Below, in pieces: positions 31,840 to 41,683 of a DNA stretch of 64,000 nt. The position numbers were made by a program, and so were the translations under genes. Location of the stretch: NCBI GenBank assembly GCA_021298815.1, contig JAJTHE010000075.1, forward strand, positions 1 to 64,000. The letters are read 5' to 3'. This DNA comes from Betaproteobacteria bacterium. GTDB lineage: Bacteria; Pseudomonadota; Gammaproteobacteria; Burkholderiales; CAIKXV01. The notes under the pieces are model-generated. The model was not told the origin of the DNA. It was given only the letters and a program-made list of their open reading frames with translations, and made no database searches. The stretch's first letter is position 1, and the number at the start of each line of letters is the position of its first letter.

Positions 31840-33515
31840 GCCGGGCGATGCCGTGCGCGGCGCTGCTGCTGTTGCTGGCCACGCTCGTGCAGCTGGCCGG
31901 CCCCTCCGCGGTGCACGCCCACTCCGAGGCGGCACCTGCCGCCGCCGGTCCGGCCGCGGCTTCGGTGCTCGAGCCACGGGTGGAGGCGGCCTCGCCCGAT
32001 GTCGAACTGCTGGGCATCGTCGAAGGAACGCGGCTCACCGTGTACCTCGACCACTATGCGACCAACGTACCGATCGATGGCGCCAAGGTCTCGCTCGAAC
32101 GCAACGGTGAATCGTTCGACGCGCAGCCCGCCGGGGACGGCACCTATCGGTTCGACCTGCCCTGGCTTGCGACACCCGGGTCGCATGCCCTGCTGTTCAC
32201 GGTGATCGGCGCCGACCTGTCCGACCTGCTCACTGCGACGCTCGAGATCCCGGCGCCTTCGGGCGGGTCCGCCGCCGCCGCAGGCGGCCTGCAGGCGCAC
32301 CTGTCGTGGTGGCCCGGCCTGCAGCCGCGGTACTGGATCGCCGCGGTGCTCGGGACGCTGGCGCTGCTCGCCTTCGCGGTGATCGCCCTTTCGTCGCGTC
32401 GCCGCCGTGCGCCGACGACCCTCGCCGCGCGCCTGCTCCTGGCCGCCTGCGCGCTGTCGCTCGTGGAACGGCCGGTCCATGCACACGAGGCCGCGCCCGC
32501 GCCTGCGGCGGGCAATCCGAAGCAGCCCTCGCGCCTGCCCGACGGCAGCGTGTTCGTGCCGATGCCGGCGCAGCGTGCGATCGGCCTGCGCACGCAGGTC
32601 GGCGAGACCGGCAGCGTCGCCCTGTCGTTCGAGCTCGCGGGAACCGTGGTGGCCGATCCGGCGGCCAGCGGCCTGGTGCAGGCCCCGGTCGCCGGACGCA
32701 TCGAGCCGGGGCCGGCCGGGCTTCCGCATCCCGGCCAGCGCGTGGCGCGCGGTGCGGTCCTGGCCTGGCTGGTGCCCACCGTCGGCGTCGTCGAGCGTTC
32801 CGCGCGCCAGGCGGAGCTGGCCGACCTCGACGCCCGGATCGAGATCGCCCGCGCGCGCAGCGAGCGCTACGGACAACTGGCCGGCAGCATCCCGCAGCGT
32901 GACATCGATGCCGCGCGCACCGAAGCCGGATCGCTGGTGCAGCGGCGCGAGGCGATGGCCGCCGGGCTGTCGACGCGCATCGCGCTGGTGGCGCCGGTGT
33001 CCGGCATGGTGTCGGCCGCCAATGGCGCCAGTGGCCAGGTGGTCGATGCGCGCGACCTGCTGTTCCGCATCGTCGATCCGTCGCGGCTGATGGTGGAGGC
33101 GCTGGGCTACGACGCATCCCAGGCTGCGGGCGTGACCGGCGGCAGTGCGGTCGCGGCGGACGGGCGCGCCGTGCCGCTCGCCTGGGTCGGCGCCGCCGGC
33201 CAGCTGCGCGAACAGGCGTTGCCGATGCTGTTTCGCGTCGGCGCCGGTGCACCGCCGCTGGTGGTGGGCGAGCGGCTGCGCGTGATCGCGACCACGCGCG
33301 CCACGCGCACCGGCATCGTCCTGCCGGCGGCGAGCCTGGTCCGCGTAGCGAACGGCGAGACCGTGGTCTGGGTGCAGGCCTCGGCGGAGCGGTTCGTGCC
33401 GGCACGCGTGGCCGCCTCGGCCCTCGATGCCGGGCGCGTGGTGGTCACCGCCGGCCTGCAGCCCGAGCAGCGGGTGGTGACCGTATCGGCCAGCCTGCTC
33501 GCGCAGATCCGCTGA
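31836..33515 (+). CDS. RND efflux periplasmic adaptor with extra N-terminal membrane-anchored domain
   Basis: A 559-residue protein from GTG 31836 (ATG 31848 also possible). After a signal sequence, residues about 45-145 form a beta-rich domain (VELLGIVEGTRLTVYLDHYATNVPIDGA ... WLATPGSHALLFTVIG). It is followed by a membrane helix near 170-188, an Arg-rich loop, and a second hydrophobic stretch ending in HAHEAAP. From about residue 230 onward it is a CusB/CzcB-type adaptor with a lipoyl-like half-motif (VQAPVAGRIEPGPAGLPHPGQRV), a helical hairpin, and LVAPVSGMVSAANGASGQVV. Usual adaptors are about 350-420 residues. The extra module looks like a fused separate membrane protein. Confidence 0.8.
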   Translation: MSRAMPCAALLLLLATLVQLAGPSAVHAHSEAAPAAAGPAAASVLEPRVEAASPDVELLGIVEGTRLTVYLDHYATNVPIDGAKVSLERNGESFDAQPAGDGTYRFDLPWLATPGSHALLFTVIGADLSDLLTATLEIPAPSGGSAAAAGGLQAHLSWWPGLQPRYWIAAVLGTLALLAFAVIALSSRRRRAPTTLAARLLLAACALSLVERPVHAHEAAPAPAAGNPKQPSRLPDGSVFVPMPAQRAIGLRTQVGETGSVALSFELAGTVVADPAASGLVQAPVAGRIEPGPAGLPHPGQRVARGAVLAWLVPTVGVVERSARQAELADLDARIEIARARSERYGQLAGSIPQRDIDAARTEAGSLVQRREAMAAGLSTRIALVAPVSGMVSAANGASGQVVDARDLLFRIVDPSRLMVEALGYDASQAAGVTGGSAVAADGRAVPLAWVGAAGQLREQALPMLFRVGAGAPPLVVGERLRVIATTRATRTGIVLPAASLVRVANGETVVWVQASAERFVPARVAASALDAGRVVVTAGLQPEQRVVTVSASLLAQIR

Positions 33516-33525
33516 CCGGTCGACC

Positions 33526-36500
33526 ATGTTCGATACCCTGATCCAGGCCAGCCTGCGCCAGCGCCTGTTCGTGCTGGTGTTCGCGCTGGTGCTGACGGTC
33601 ACCGGGCTGCTCACGCTGCGCGGACTGCCGGTGGACGTGTTCCCCGACCTCAACCGGCCGACGGTGACGCTGATGACCGAGGCCGAAGGGATGGCGCCCG
33701 AGGAGGTCGAGCAGCGGGTGAGCTTCCCGCTGGAGACCGCCTTCGGCGGCCTGCCCGGCGTGCTGCGCGTGCGCTCGGTGTCGAGCGCCGGGCTTTCGAT
33801 CGTCTACGTCGAGTTCGACTGGGGCACCGACATCTACCGCAACCGGCAGCTGGTGGCCGAGCGCCTGGGCACCGTCGCCAGCCAGCTGCCGCCGCGGGTG
33901 GTGCCGACGCTCGGGCCGGTCGCCTCCATCATGGGGCAGGTGATGCTGGTCGCGCTGCAGGGCGAGCCCGGCAAGGCCGATGCGATGCAGGTGCGGGAGG
34001 CCGCCGACTGGGTGGTACGGCCCCGCCTGCTCACCATCCCGGGCGTGGCACAGGTGATCGCGATCGGCGGCGAGGTTCGCCAGTACCGCATCGTCCCCGA
34101 CGTGCGCCGGATGCGCGACCTGGGCGTGACGCTGGCCGAGATCGAGGCGGCTGCCCGCGGCTTCGCGACCAACACCAGCGGCGGTTTCGTCGAACGTGGC
34201 GCGCGCGAGGTGATGCTGCGCAACGTCACCCGCACCACGTCGCTCGACGACCTGGCCGGGCTGCCGGTCAAGGTGCGCAACGGCACCCCGGTGCTGCTGC
34301 GCCAGGTGGCCGAGGTGGGCTTCGCCGCGCGTACCAAGCGGGGCGATGCCGGCTACGGTGGCGAGCCTGCGGTGATCCTGTCGGTGGAGAAGCAGCCGCA
34401 GGTGGATACGGTCCGGCTGACCGCGGACGTCGAACGTGCGCTGGCGGAACTCGGGCGGTCGCTCCCGGCTGGCGTGCACGTGAAGAGCGTGCTGTTCCGG
34501 CAGGCCGACTTCATCGAGCGTGCGATCGGCAACGTGGAGCGCGTGCTGGTCGAGGCCGCGCTGGCGGTGCTGATCGTGCTGTTCGCCTTCCTGCTCAACG
34601 TGCGGACCACGGCCATCTCGCTGGTTGCGATCCCGCTGTCGCTGCTGGTCACCGTGCTGGTGTTCCAGGCGCTCGGCCTGTCGATCAACACGATGACCCT
34701 GGGCGGCATCGCGATCGCGATCGGCGAACTGGTCGACGACGCGATCGTCGACGTCGAGAACGTGCTGCGCCGGCTGCGCGAGAACCGCGCCCTCGCCAGC
34801 CCGCTGCCGGCGCTGCAGGTCGTGGCCTCGGCATCGGTCGAGATCCGCTCCTCGATCGTCTACGCGACGGCCATCGTGGTGCTGGTGTTCCTGCCGCTGT
34901 TCGCCCTGTCGGGCATCGAAGGGCGGCTGTTCACGCCGCTGGGCATCGCCTACGTGATGTCGATCCTCGCCAGCCTGCTGGTCGCGGTGACGGTCACGCC
35001 CGTGCTCTGCTACCTGCTGCTTGCCCGGGGCAAGGGGCCGGCCGTGCTCGACCGTGGCGACAGCGCGCTGGTGCGCCGGCTGAAGGCCTGGGACGGCCGT
35101 GCGCTGGAATGGTCGTTCGACCGGCCGCGGGTGGTGCTGTCGATCGCGGTCGTGCTGGTGGTCGCGGCGCTGGCCAGCGTGCCCTGGTTCGCCCGTTCCT
35201 TCCTGCCCCAGTTCAACGAGGGCACCCTGACCATCAACCTGCTGCTCGATCCCGGAACGTCGCTCGCCGAGTCGAACCGCATCGGCGTGCTTGCCGAGCG
35301 CCTGCTGCTGCAGGTGCCGGAGGTGCGGCAGGTCGGCCGGCGCACCGGCCGTGCGGAGCTGGACGAGCATGCGGAAGGCGTGCATTCGTCCGAGATCGAG
35401 GTCGACCTCGAACCTTCGGCGCGCAGCCGGGTGGACGTGGTGGCCGACATCCGCAGCCGGCTGGCGGTGCTGCCGGTGGCGGCCAACGTCGGGCAGCCGA
35501 TCTCGCACCGGCTCGACCACCTGCTGTCGGGCATCCGCGCCGAGGTGGCGGTGAAGATCTTCGGCGACGACCTCGACACGCTGAACGCGCTGGCGGCGCA
35601 GGTCCAGGCCCGGCTGTCGACGGTGCCGGGGCTGGTCGACCTGCAGACCGAGAAGCAGGTGCGCGTGCCGCAGCAGCGGGTGCGCATCGATCCGCAGCGC
35701 GCCGCGGCCTACGGCATCGCGCCGGCCGAGGTGGCGCGCGCGCTGCAGGTGATGGCCAACGGCGAGGTGCTGTCGCAGGTGAACGACGGCGTGCGCCGCT
35801 TCGACGTCGTGCTGCGTCTGGCCGATGCCGACCGTACGCTCGAGGGCCTGGGTGCGCTTCCGGTGGAGACGCCGTCCGGCCCGGTGCCGCTCGAACGGCT
35901 GGCCGTCATCGAGGATGGCGACGGGCCCAACCAGGTCGGGCGGGAGAGCGCACGTCGCAGGATCGTCGTGTTCGCCAACACCAGCGGGCGGGATACCTCG
36001 GCCATCGTCGACCGCGTGCGTGCCGAACTGGAAGCGGTGCAGATGCCCGAAGGCTACTTCACCGTGCTCGAAGGACAGTTCCAGGCGCAGGAGGCCGCGG
36101 CGCGCCGCATCGCGATCCTGGCGCTGGTGTCGCTGCTGCTGGTCTTCGCGGTGCTCTACAGCCGCTACCGCTCGGCGGTGCTCGCCGCGATCGTGATGGC
36201 CAACGTGCCGATGGCGATGGTCGGCGGCATCGCCGCGCTGTGGATCGCCGGCGGGGAACTGTCGATCGCCAGCCTGGTAGGCTTCGTCACGCTCGCCGGC
36301 ATCGCGGCGCGCAACGGCATCCTGAAGATCAGCCACTACATCAACCTCGCGCTGCACGAGGGCGAGGTGTTCGGGCGCGCGCTGGTGATGCGCGGCAGCC
36401 TGGAGCGGCTGACCCCGGTGCTGATGACCGCGCTGACCGCGGCCGTCGCGCTGTCGCCGCTGCTGGTCGGCGCGGACGAGCCGGGCAAGGAGATCCTGCA

Positions 36501-36639
36501 CCCGGTGGCGGTGGTGATCTTCGGCGGGCTGGCCAGCGCCACGCTGCTCGACACGCTGGTGACGCCGGTGATGTTCCTGCGCTGGGGCCGGCGCCCGCTC
36601 GAGCGGCTGCTGCAGACCCGGCGCGATGAGCGGTTCTGA
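33526..36639 (+). CDS. HME-RND heavy-metal efflux pump (CusA/CzcA family)
   Basis: Inner-membrane proton antiporter of 1037 residues with the 1+5+1+5 membrane layout of RND pumps. Typical segments are RGLPVDVFPDLNRPTVTLMTEAEG, a periplasmic domain, and repeat two with LAGIAARNGILKISHYINL. The fourth membrane helix reads IAIAIGELVDDAIVDVENV. This differs from the classic zinc/cobalt (DFG..VDGA..VEN) and copper/silver (VDAA) versions as I know them, so the metal cannot be assigned. It starts 10 bases after the adaptor gene and forms a tripartite exporter with the two upstream products. Confidence 0.92.
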   Translation: MFDTLIQASLRQRLFVLVFALVLTVTGLLTLRGLPVDVFPDLNRPTVTLMTEAEGMAPEEVEQRVSFPLETAFGGLPGVLRVRSVSSAGLSIVYVEFDWGTDIYRNRQLVAERLGTVASQLPPRVVPTLGPVASIMGQVMLVALQGEPGKADAMQVREAADWVVRPRLLTIPGVAQVIAIGGEVRQYRIVPDVRRMRDLGVTLAEIEAAARGFATNTSGGFVERGAREVMLRNVTRTTSLDDLAGLPVKVRNGTPVLLRQVAEVGFAARTKRGDAGYGGEPAVILSVEKQPQVDTVRLTADVERALAELGRSLPAGVHVKSVLFRQADFIERAIGNVERVLVEAALAVLIVLFAFLLNVRTTAISLVAIPLSLLVTVLVFQALGLSINTMTLGGIAIAIGELVDDAIVDVENVLRRLRENRALASPLPALQVVASASVEIRSSIVYATAIVVLVFLPLFALSGIEGRLFTPLGIAYVMSILASLLVAVTVTPVLCYLLLARGKGPAVLDRGDSALVRRLKAWDGRALEWSFDRPRVVLSIAVVLVVAALASVPWFARSFLPQFNEGTLTINLLLDPGTSLAESNRIGVLAERLLLQVPEVRQVGRRTGRAELDEHAEGVHSSEIEVDLEPSARSRVDVVADIRSRLAVLPVAANVGQPISHRLDHLLSGIRAEVAVKIFGDDLDTLNALAAQVQARLSTVPGLVDLQTEKQVRVPQQRVRIDPQRAAAYGIAPAEVARALQVMANGEVLSQVNDGVRRFDVVLRLADADRTLEGLGALPVETPSGPVPLERLAVIEDGDGPNQVGRESARRRIVVFANTSGRDTSAIVDRVRAELEAVQMPEGYFTVLEGQFQAQEAAARRIAILALVSLLLVFAVLYSRYRSAVLAAIVMANVPMAMVGGIAALWIAGGELSIASLVGFVTLAGIAARNGILKISHYINLALHEGEVFGRALVMRGSLERLTPVLMTALTAAVALSPLLVGADEPGKEILHPVAVVIFGGLASATLLDTLVTPVMFLRWGRRPLERLLQTRRDERF

Positions 36640-36690
36640 TCGTGCGATGCCGCACGCCAACCAGGCAACGAATCGCAAGGAGGAGTACCG

Positions 36691-37104
36691 ATGGACAGAC
36701 GCAGCTTGACGATCGCGCTCGGCGCAGTGCTGCTGCACGGCCCGGCGCTCGCCCATACCAGCGCCGAACTGGCGAACCGGCGCGGCCCGAACGGCGGCCA
36801 GATGCGCGCGACCCCGGCGCTGCACCTGGAACTGGTGGCGAGGGCGGACGAACTGGTGCTGCACGTCTACGACCATGACGACAGGCCGGTCTCCACCAAG
36901 GGGGCGACCGGCCGCGCGACCGTGCTGCTGGGCGCGGAGCGCAGCGAGGTACGGCTGGAGCCGTTCGGTGCCAACGGCCTGCGCGCGACGGGCAGGTTCG
37001 CGCCGGACCCGAAGCTGCGGGTGGCTGTCACCCTGACCCTCGCCGATGGAAAGCCGCAGCAGGAACGCTTCGAACCGTTCCGTCCGCTGCCCGCGAAGAA
37101 GTAG
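36691..37104 (+). CDS. Small periplasmic protein of the efflux operon, unknown function
   Basis: A 137-residue secreted protein with signal peptide [23 protein letters not shown] and an excellent AAGGAGGAG ribosome binding site. The mature part begins with an Asn/Gly-rich [10 protein letters not shown], followed by beta-rich sequence ([24 protein letters not shown]) and ends PLPAKK. I do not recognise a named family, but such small proteins commonly accompany HME-RND operons. It starts 51 bases after the pump gene. A role in periplasmic metal binding is plausible, and the HVYDHDD stretch could contribute ligands, but this is inference. Confidence 0.75.
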   Translation: MDRRSLTIALGAVLLHGPALAHTSAELANRRGPNGGQMRATPALHLELVARADELVLHVYDHDDRPVSTKGATGRATVLLGAERSEVRLEPFGANGLRATGRFAPDPKLRVAVTLTLADGKPQQERFEPFRPLPAKK

Positions 37105-37132
37105 CCGATCCACCCCACGACCCAAGGAGCAC

Positions 37133-37552
37133 ATGATGACCCCGACCCTGTCACGCAACCCCTCCCTCCCTGCGATCGTCGCCGCCACGGCAGTGGCGGG
37201 CATCCTGGCCATGCTGCCGGCCGCCCCCGCCTCCGCCCAGCAGGACCATGGGGCACACGGCGCCCAGGGGGCCGCCGGCAAGGGCGCGGCCACGGTCACG
37301 GCCTCCACCCGCGAGTACCAGGCCGTGAACGATCGCATGCACCGTGCGATGGCCATCCCGTTCACCGGCGATGCCGACGTCGATTTCGTGCGCGGCATGA
37401 TTCCCCACCACCAGGGCGCGATCGACATGGCCCGGGTGGTGCTCAAGCACGGCAAGGATCCCGAGACGCGCAAGCTGGCCGGCGAGATTATCAAGGCGCA
37501 GGAAGCCGAGATCGCCTGGATGCAGGCCTGGCTGAAGAAGCGCGGCAGGTAG
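37133..37552 (+). CDS. DUF305-family secreted protein
   Basis: A 139-residue exported protein. ATG 37133 follows AAGGAGC; an ATG one codon later is equally placed. The signal peptide ends near ASA-QQDH, followed by the short HGAHGAQG. The DUF305 (ferritin-like fold) core has [28 protein letters not shown] with the paired histidines characteristic of the family, and ends [17 protein letters not shown]305 proteins often sit in copper-resistance loci, supporting copper as the metal of the efflux system. It is the last gene of that set. Confidence 0.9.
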   Translation: MMTPTLSRNPSLPAIVAATAVAGILAMLPAAPASAQQDHGAHGAQGAAGKGAATVTASTREYQAVNDRMHRAMAIPFTGDADVDFVRGMIPHHQGAIDMARVVLKHGKDPETRKLAGEIIKAQEAEIAWMQAWLKKRGR

Positions 37553-37617
37553 CCCCTGGGGAGCAGTGCCGGCGCCGGCGCGGATGGCACAATGCGGGCC
37601 ACGAGGAGGAGTTGCCG

Positions 37618-39033
37618 ATGGCCCGCACGTTGATCAGGAATGCCAGCATCGTCACCGTCGATGACACGCTGGGCGAACTGCCCGCCGGCGACATCCTGGT
37701 GGAGGACGACGTTATCGCCGCGGTCGCGCCGTCGATCGATGCCGCCGATGCGCTGGTGGTGAACGCTACCGGCATGGTCGCGATCCCGGGGCTGGTCAAC
37801 AGCCACATCCATACCTGGGAGATCGCCCTGCGCGGCATCGGCGCCGACTGGGTGAGTTCGCGCGACTATTTCGGCACGCTGCACGGCAACCTCACGCACC
37901 GCTTCGAGGCCGAGGACAACCGCGTGGTGAACCTCGCCGGGGCGCTGGCGCAGGTCGACGGCGGCACCACGACGATCCTCGACTGGTGCCACAACCTGCG
38001 CCATCCGGACATGTCCGATGCGGCGATAGACGGGCTGGAGGCGTCCGGCATCCGTGCGGTGTTCGGGCATGGCACCGCGAAGCCGATGTACGAGGACAAG
38101 TCGGCGGCGAAGTCGTACACCGAGATCGGCCAGCCGCGGTCCGAGGTGCATCGCCTGCGCACCGGCCGGCTCGCCTCCGATGCGCGCCGCGTCACCATGG
38201 CGCTGGCCATACTCGGCCCCGACTGGAGCACCTATGAAGTGACCGAGTCGGACATCCGGCTGGCGCGCGAATACGGCCTGGTGAACAGTGCCCATACCTA
38301 CGGCCGCCCCGGCAAGCGGGTGGCGCCCGACGGCATGTGGCGGCTGCAGAAGGCCGGGCTGCTCGGCCCGGACCACAACGTGGTGCACGGCAACTGCCTC
38401 GGCGACGACGAACTGAAGATGATCATCGACGCCGGATGCTCGACCTCGGCGACCTGTACGGCCGAGATGATGAACTGCGAGTACCCGGCGCTGCTCGGCC
38501 GGGTCGAGCGGTTCGGGGGCGTGCCGGCGATCGGCACCGACGTCGATCCCTACTTCAACGCGTCGATGCTGGCCGAGATGCGCCGCTGCTTCTTCCAGCA
38601 GCGCGAACTCGACAACATCGCGGCCGCCAAGGCGGGCAGGCATCCGCCGCCGGCCCATGCGACCACCACGCGCTCGGTGCTGCGCTGGGCGACGATGGGT
38701 GGCGCGCGCGCGCTTCGCCTTGAGCACCGGATCGGCTCGATCACGCCGGGCAAGCAGGCGGACATCGTGCTAGTGCGCACCGGCGACCTCAACATGTTCC
38801 CGGCGCTGCCCGGGGGCGACCCGGTGCATGCGGTGGTGATGAACGCCGAGACCGCGAACATCGACAGCGTGATGGTCGGCGGCCGGTTCCTGAAGCGCCA
38901 CGGCCGCCTGCTGTATCCCGACCTGCAGATGCGCCGGCTGAAGGACGAACTGCTCGGCGTGCGCGAGCGGGTGATGGCACGCGGAACCTACTCCTACCGC
39001 CCGGTGGCGGCCGGCGAGCGCATCCATTCCTGA
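37618..39033 (+). CDS. Amidohydrolase of the cytosine deaminase/AtzB-TrzN-like group
   Basis: A 471-residue metal-dependent hydrolase. ATG 37618 follows a strong GAGGAGGAG. Metal ligands are visible: HIH in GLVNSHIHTWE (near residue 62), a histidine in VNSAHTYG, another in NVVHGNCLGDDE, and the aspartate in AIGTDVDP. The C-terminal LRLEHRIGSITPGKQADIVLVRTGDLNMFPALPGGDPVHAVV is the usual composite beta-sandwich segment. Members deaminate or dechlorinate N-heterocycles such as guanine derivatives or s-triazines; the substrate here is unknown. It stands alone, with the CheW-like gene convergent behind it. Confidence 0.85.
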   Translation: MARTLIRNASIVTVDDTLGELPAGDILVEDDVIAAVAPSIDAADALVVNATGMVAIPGLVNSHIHTWEIALRGIGADWVSSRDYFGTLHGNLTHRFEAEDNRVVNLAGALAQVDGGTTTILDWCHNLRHPDMSDAAIDGLEASGIRAVFGHGTAKPMYEDKSAAKSYTEIGQPRSEVHRLRTGRLASDARRVTMALAILGPDWSTYEVTESDIRLAREYGLVNSAHTYGRPGKRVAPDGMWRLQKAGLLGPDHNVVHGNCLGDDELKMIIDAGCSTSATCTAEMMNCEYPALLGRVERFGGVPAIGTDVDPYFNASMLAEMRRCFFQQRELDNIAAAKAGRHPPPAHATTTRSVLRWATMGGARALRLEHRIGSITPGKQADIVLVRTGDLNMFPALPGGDPVHAVVMNAETANIDSVMVGGRFLKRHGRLLYPDLQMRRLKDELLGVRERVMARGTYSYRPVAAGERIHS

Positions 39034-39100
39034 ACCGGCTGCGCCGCGAGGTGCCCGCGGTCGCGGTGCCCCGCCATGCCGGGCGGCGCGCCGGGCAGGA

Positions 39101-41683
39101 TCAGGCCGTGGCGCCGGCGGTCGACGCCGCGTCGTCCACGGGGGACGCGGCGCCGCCCCGGGCTTCGACACGGGTGTCGCCGCTGCAGATCGCCGACATC
39201 AGCTTCGCGCAATCGAGGAGCTGCACTAGCGCCGGCGTGTTGCCGAGGCGGGTCGCCTGCTGCGCATCGATCACCGACACGACCCAGGGTGCGAACGTGC
39301 CCATGCCTTCCGGCGTCGGATGAACATGGTCGTGCGCGACGTCGAGCACCGTCGTCACGTCGTCCACCCGCAGCGCGAACGCCGGCAGTTCCTTGCGCAC
39401 CGTCGAGCGCAAGACGATCAGCAGGCTGTCCGTGCCTTCGGCGCGGTCGGCCATGCCGAACAGGCGCCGGGCGCAGATCACCGGCACCACGCGCGCGTCG
39501 CTGCCGGACTCCCGGCCTGCGCCGACCTCGACCAGGCCGAGCGCGGCCCCGCTTGCGCCCGGGGTACGCGCCAGGCCGCGCGTCGGGATCGCATCGATCA
39601 CCTCGTAGGCAGGCAGTGCATAGAGCATGCCGCCGACATCGAACACGGCGACCTCGATGGTCGGCGTGCCCAGCGCGAACGCGACCGGCTGCAGTTCCAC
39701 CGCTTCCTCGCTGGCGCGGCAGTCCGATGCCGTGCCCAGCCGTACGCCGACGACCACCTCGACGCCGTTGTCGTATCGATCGGAGCCCTTGAATTCCCGA
39801 TAGCCCGGCGCCTTCACGCGCGTGCAGGCATAGTGGATGCCTTCATGTTCGACGAAACCCGACCTGCCCCGGAAGCCGTCAGCCAGGCTGCGGGCCAGCG
39901 CGGCATCGGTGGATGCGATCATCTCGCCCCGGGCGCCCATGAAGGCGGCCGCACCCTGCAGGCCGGCCATGATGTCGCGCAGCATCGCCGGGAACTCGGT
40001 CGCTGCATTGAACACGACCGCGATGCCGCCGGCCGGCACGCCGCCGGCCGAGCGCACCGCGGCGAGGTAGACATAGGTCGGACCGGCGCCGTGCATGGCC
40101 GTGTCCTCGAACGGCGTGACTGCGTACTGCAGGGAGTCGCGCAGCGACGACACCGAGGACAGCCATGAATCGGGCACCGAGGTCCCGTGCAGGCCGCCGC
40201 CATCGGTCGGCGATCCCGCGTTCGACACCGCGCGCACCGTGCCCCGCGCATCGAACGCGACCAGCCGGGTGTACACGGTGTACAGGCCGTTGATGTAGTC
40301 GAGCACCTGCGCCAGCCGGGCATCGGCCTGCGGGTCGGACGGGCCGGACAGCGCCTCGCGCAGCACCGGTGACAGCGCCCACCAGCGGACGTCGTTCGCG
40401 CGTTCGTACAGGTTGCGGTCCATGATGTCGCCGGCGAGCCTCGCCAGCTCCCGCGTCTGGCGTCGCGCGCGTGCGACGGCGGTGCGGTGGATGTCGTCCA
40501 GCCCGAGCCGCGCCCGCTCGCGGGTGTGCTGCCCCGCTTCGTTCACCTGCTTGAGCACCGCCTTCAGTCGCATGCGGTCGCCGCCATGTTCACCGGCCAT
40601 CAGGCGGCCGTTCCACATCACCCGCCGCAGTTCGCGGCTGATCACCTCCGCATCGGCGATCATCGTCGCCAGCGCGGCGTTATCCAGCGGTGCCGCCACG
40701 TCGGCGTCGTCGTCGGTGCGGACCGCCGTGGACTTGAAGCCGTTGAGCAGGGAGACCATCGCCTGCGCGCGCCAGGACGGCCCACGGTAGCCCTGGTAGC
40801 CGCCGCTGGCACGGCATACCGACAGGTACTCGCCGCCGGCATACGAACACAGTTCGATGCCGTTGCCCTCCTGCGGCGCGAGTTTCGCACCGCACGGCAC
40901 GTGGGCGGCGTCGTTGGTCGCCACCACGCGCTGGGCATCGTCGATCAGCACCAGTGCGAGCCGCGGGTTGTCCTCGTTCATGCTGGAGAAGATGCGCTCC
41001 ATCTCGTCGGCGAAGCGGAAGCGCAGCACCAGCACGCCGATCGGGCGGTCGCGTCCCGCCGGGCCCCGGGTGATGCGCTGTGCGTAGAGCAGCGACGGAC
41101 CGTTGGCTGCACCCAGGTCGCTCGGGCCGAAGCGCTCCACGTACCCGTCCCGGCCCATCGCATCGGCGACCAGCGGATCGCTGCTGGCTTCCAGGCTGGA
41201 GCGCTCGTCCAGCCGTGCGAGCACCCGGCCGTCCGGGGCGAGCAGGATCACGTCGTCATAGACCGTGTACTTGGACTGGTACTCCGCCAGCCTGCGCACC
41301 ATCGCCTGCCGGTCGGCGTCGCTGCGCGAGGGTGCCGCGCAGAAGGCCCGCACCTCGTCGTCGGTTGCAAGGAAGCCGACATCGGCCGTGCGTTCGAACA
41401 GGTTGCGCACCAGCACGTCGATCGTGCACTGCGCCTTGGCGGCCAGTTCGTCCGCGAGCGCGCCCAGGTTCTCGCTCGCCATCAGGTCGATCACCCGGCC
41501 GCGCAGGCTGTTGAAGCGTTCGCGGGTACGCAGCAGGGCGGGCAGGATCGGTGCCACCGCTTCCGGGCAGCTGATCGCCGCGCTGGATTCGATCATCTGC
41601 CAGACCACGAACAGGTCGCGCAGGTCGCGTTCGGCCGCCTGGACGCGGCGCATGTGGGTGACAAGGTCTTCAGCTGGAATCAT
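39101..41683 (-). CDS. Soluble protein with two Cache-like modules and a C-terminal CheW-like domain
   Basis: A large 860-residue protein. I see no membrane segment or signal peptide. Two related modules occur: module one with LFERTADVGFLATDDEVRAF followed by YTVYDDVILLAPDGRVLARLDE, and module two with LYERANDVRWWALSPVLREA followed by YTVYTRLVAFDARGTVRAVS. Both combine a helical lead-in with a Cache/PAS-like fold, so the protein contains an internal duplication. From about residue 665 the sequence (PTIEVAVFDVGGMLYALPAYEVIDAI ... VRKELPAFALRVDDVTTVLD) resembles CheW. It may dock on a chemosensory kinase, but no che genes are in the window. Function is inferred from domains only. Confidence 0.7.
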   Translation of the reverse strand: MIPAEDLVTHMRRVQAAERDLRDLFVVWQMIESSAAISCPEAVAPILPALLRTRERFNSLRGRVIDLMASENLGALADELAAKAQCTIDVLVRNLFERTADVGFLATDDEVRAFCAAPSRSDADRQAMVRRLAEYQSKYTVYDDVILLAPDGRVLARLDERSSLEASSDPLVADAMGRDGYVERFGPSDLGAANGPSLLYAQRITRGPAGRDRPIGVLVLRFRFADEMERIFSSMNEDNPRLALVLIDDAQRVVATNDAAHVPCGAKLAPQEGNGIELCSYAGGEYLSVCRASGGYQGYRGPSWRAQAMVSLLNGFKSTAVRTDDDADVAAPLDNAALATMIADAEVISRELRRVMWNGRLMAGEHGGDRMRLKAVLKQVNEAGQHTRERARLGLDDIHRTAVARARRQTRELARLAGDIMDRNLYERANDVRWWALSPVLREALSGPSDPQADARLAQVLDYINGLYTVYTRLVAFDARGTVRAVSNAGSPTDGGGLHGTSVPDSWLSSVSSLRDSLQYAVTPFEDTAMHGAGPTYVYLAAVRSAGGVPAGGIAVVFNAATEFPAMLRDIMAGLQGAAAFMGARGEMIASTDAALARSLADGFRGRSGFVEHEGIHYACTRVKAPGYREFKGSDRYDNGVEVVVGVRLGTASDCRASEEAVELQPVAFALGTPTIEVAVFDVGGMLYALPAYEVIDAIPTRGLARTPGASGAALGLVEVGAGRESGSDARVVPVICARRLFGMADRAEGTDSLLIVLRSTVRKELPAFALRVDDVTTVLDVAHDHVHPTPEGMGTFAPWVVSVIDAQQATRLGNTPALVQLLDCAKLMSAICSGDTRVEARGGAASPVDDAASTAGATA

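Noticed and set aside
33445-38727. Very long open frame (1760 codons) on the - strand
   Set aside because: It lies antisense to the RND pump and the next three genes. Its translation is Arg/His/Gln-rich low complexity without domains, a typical shadow in GC-rich DNA.
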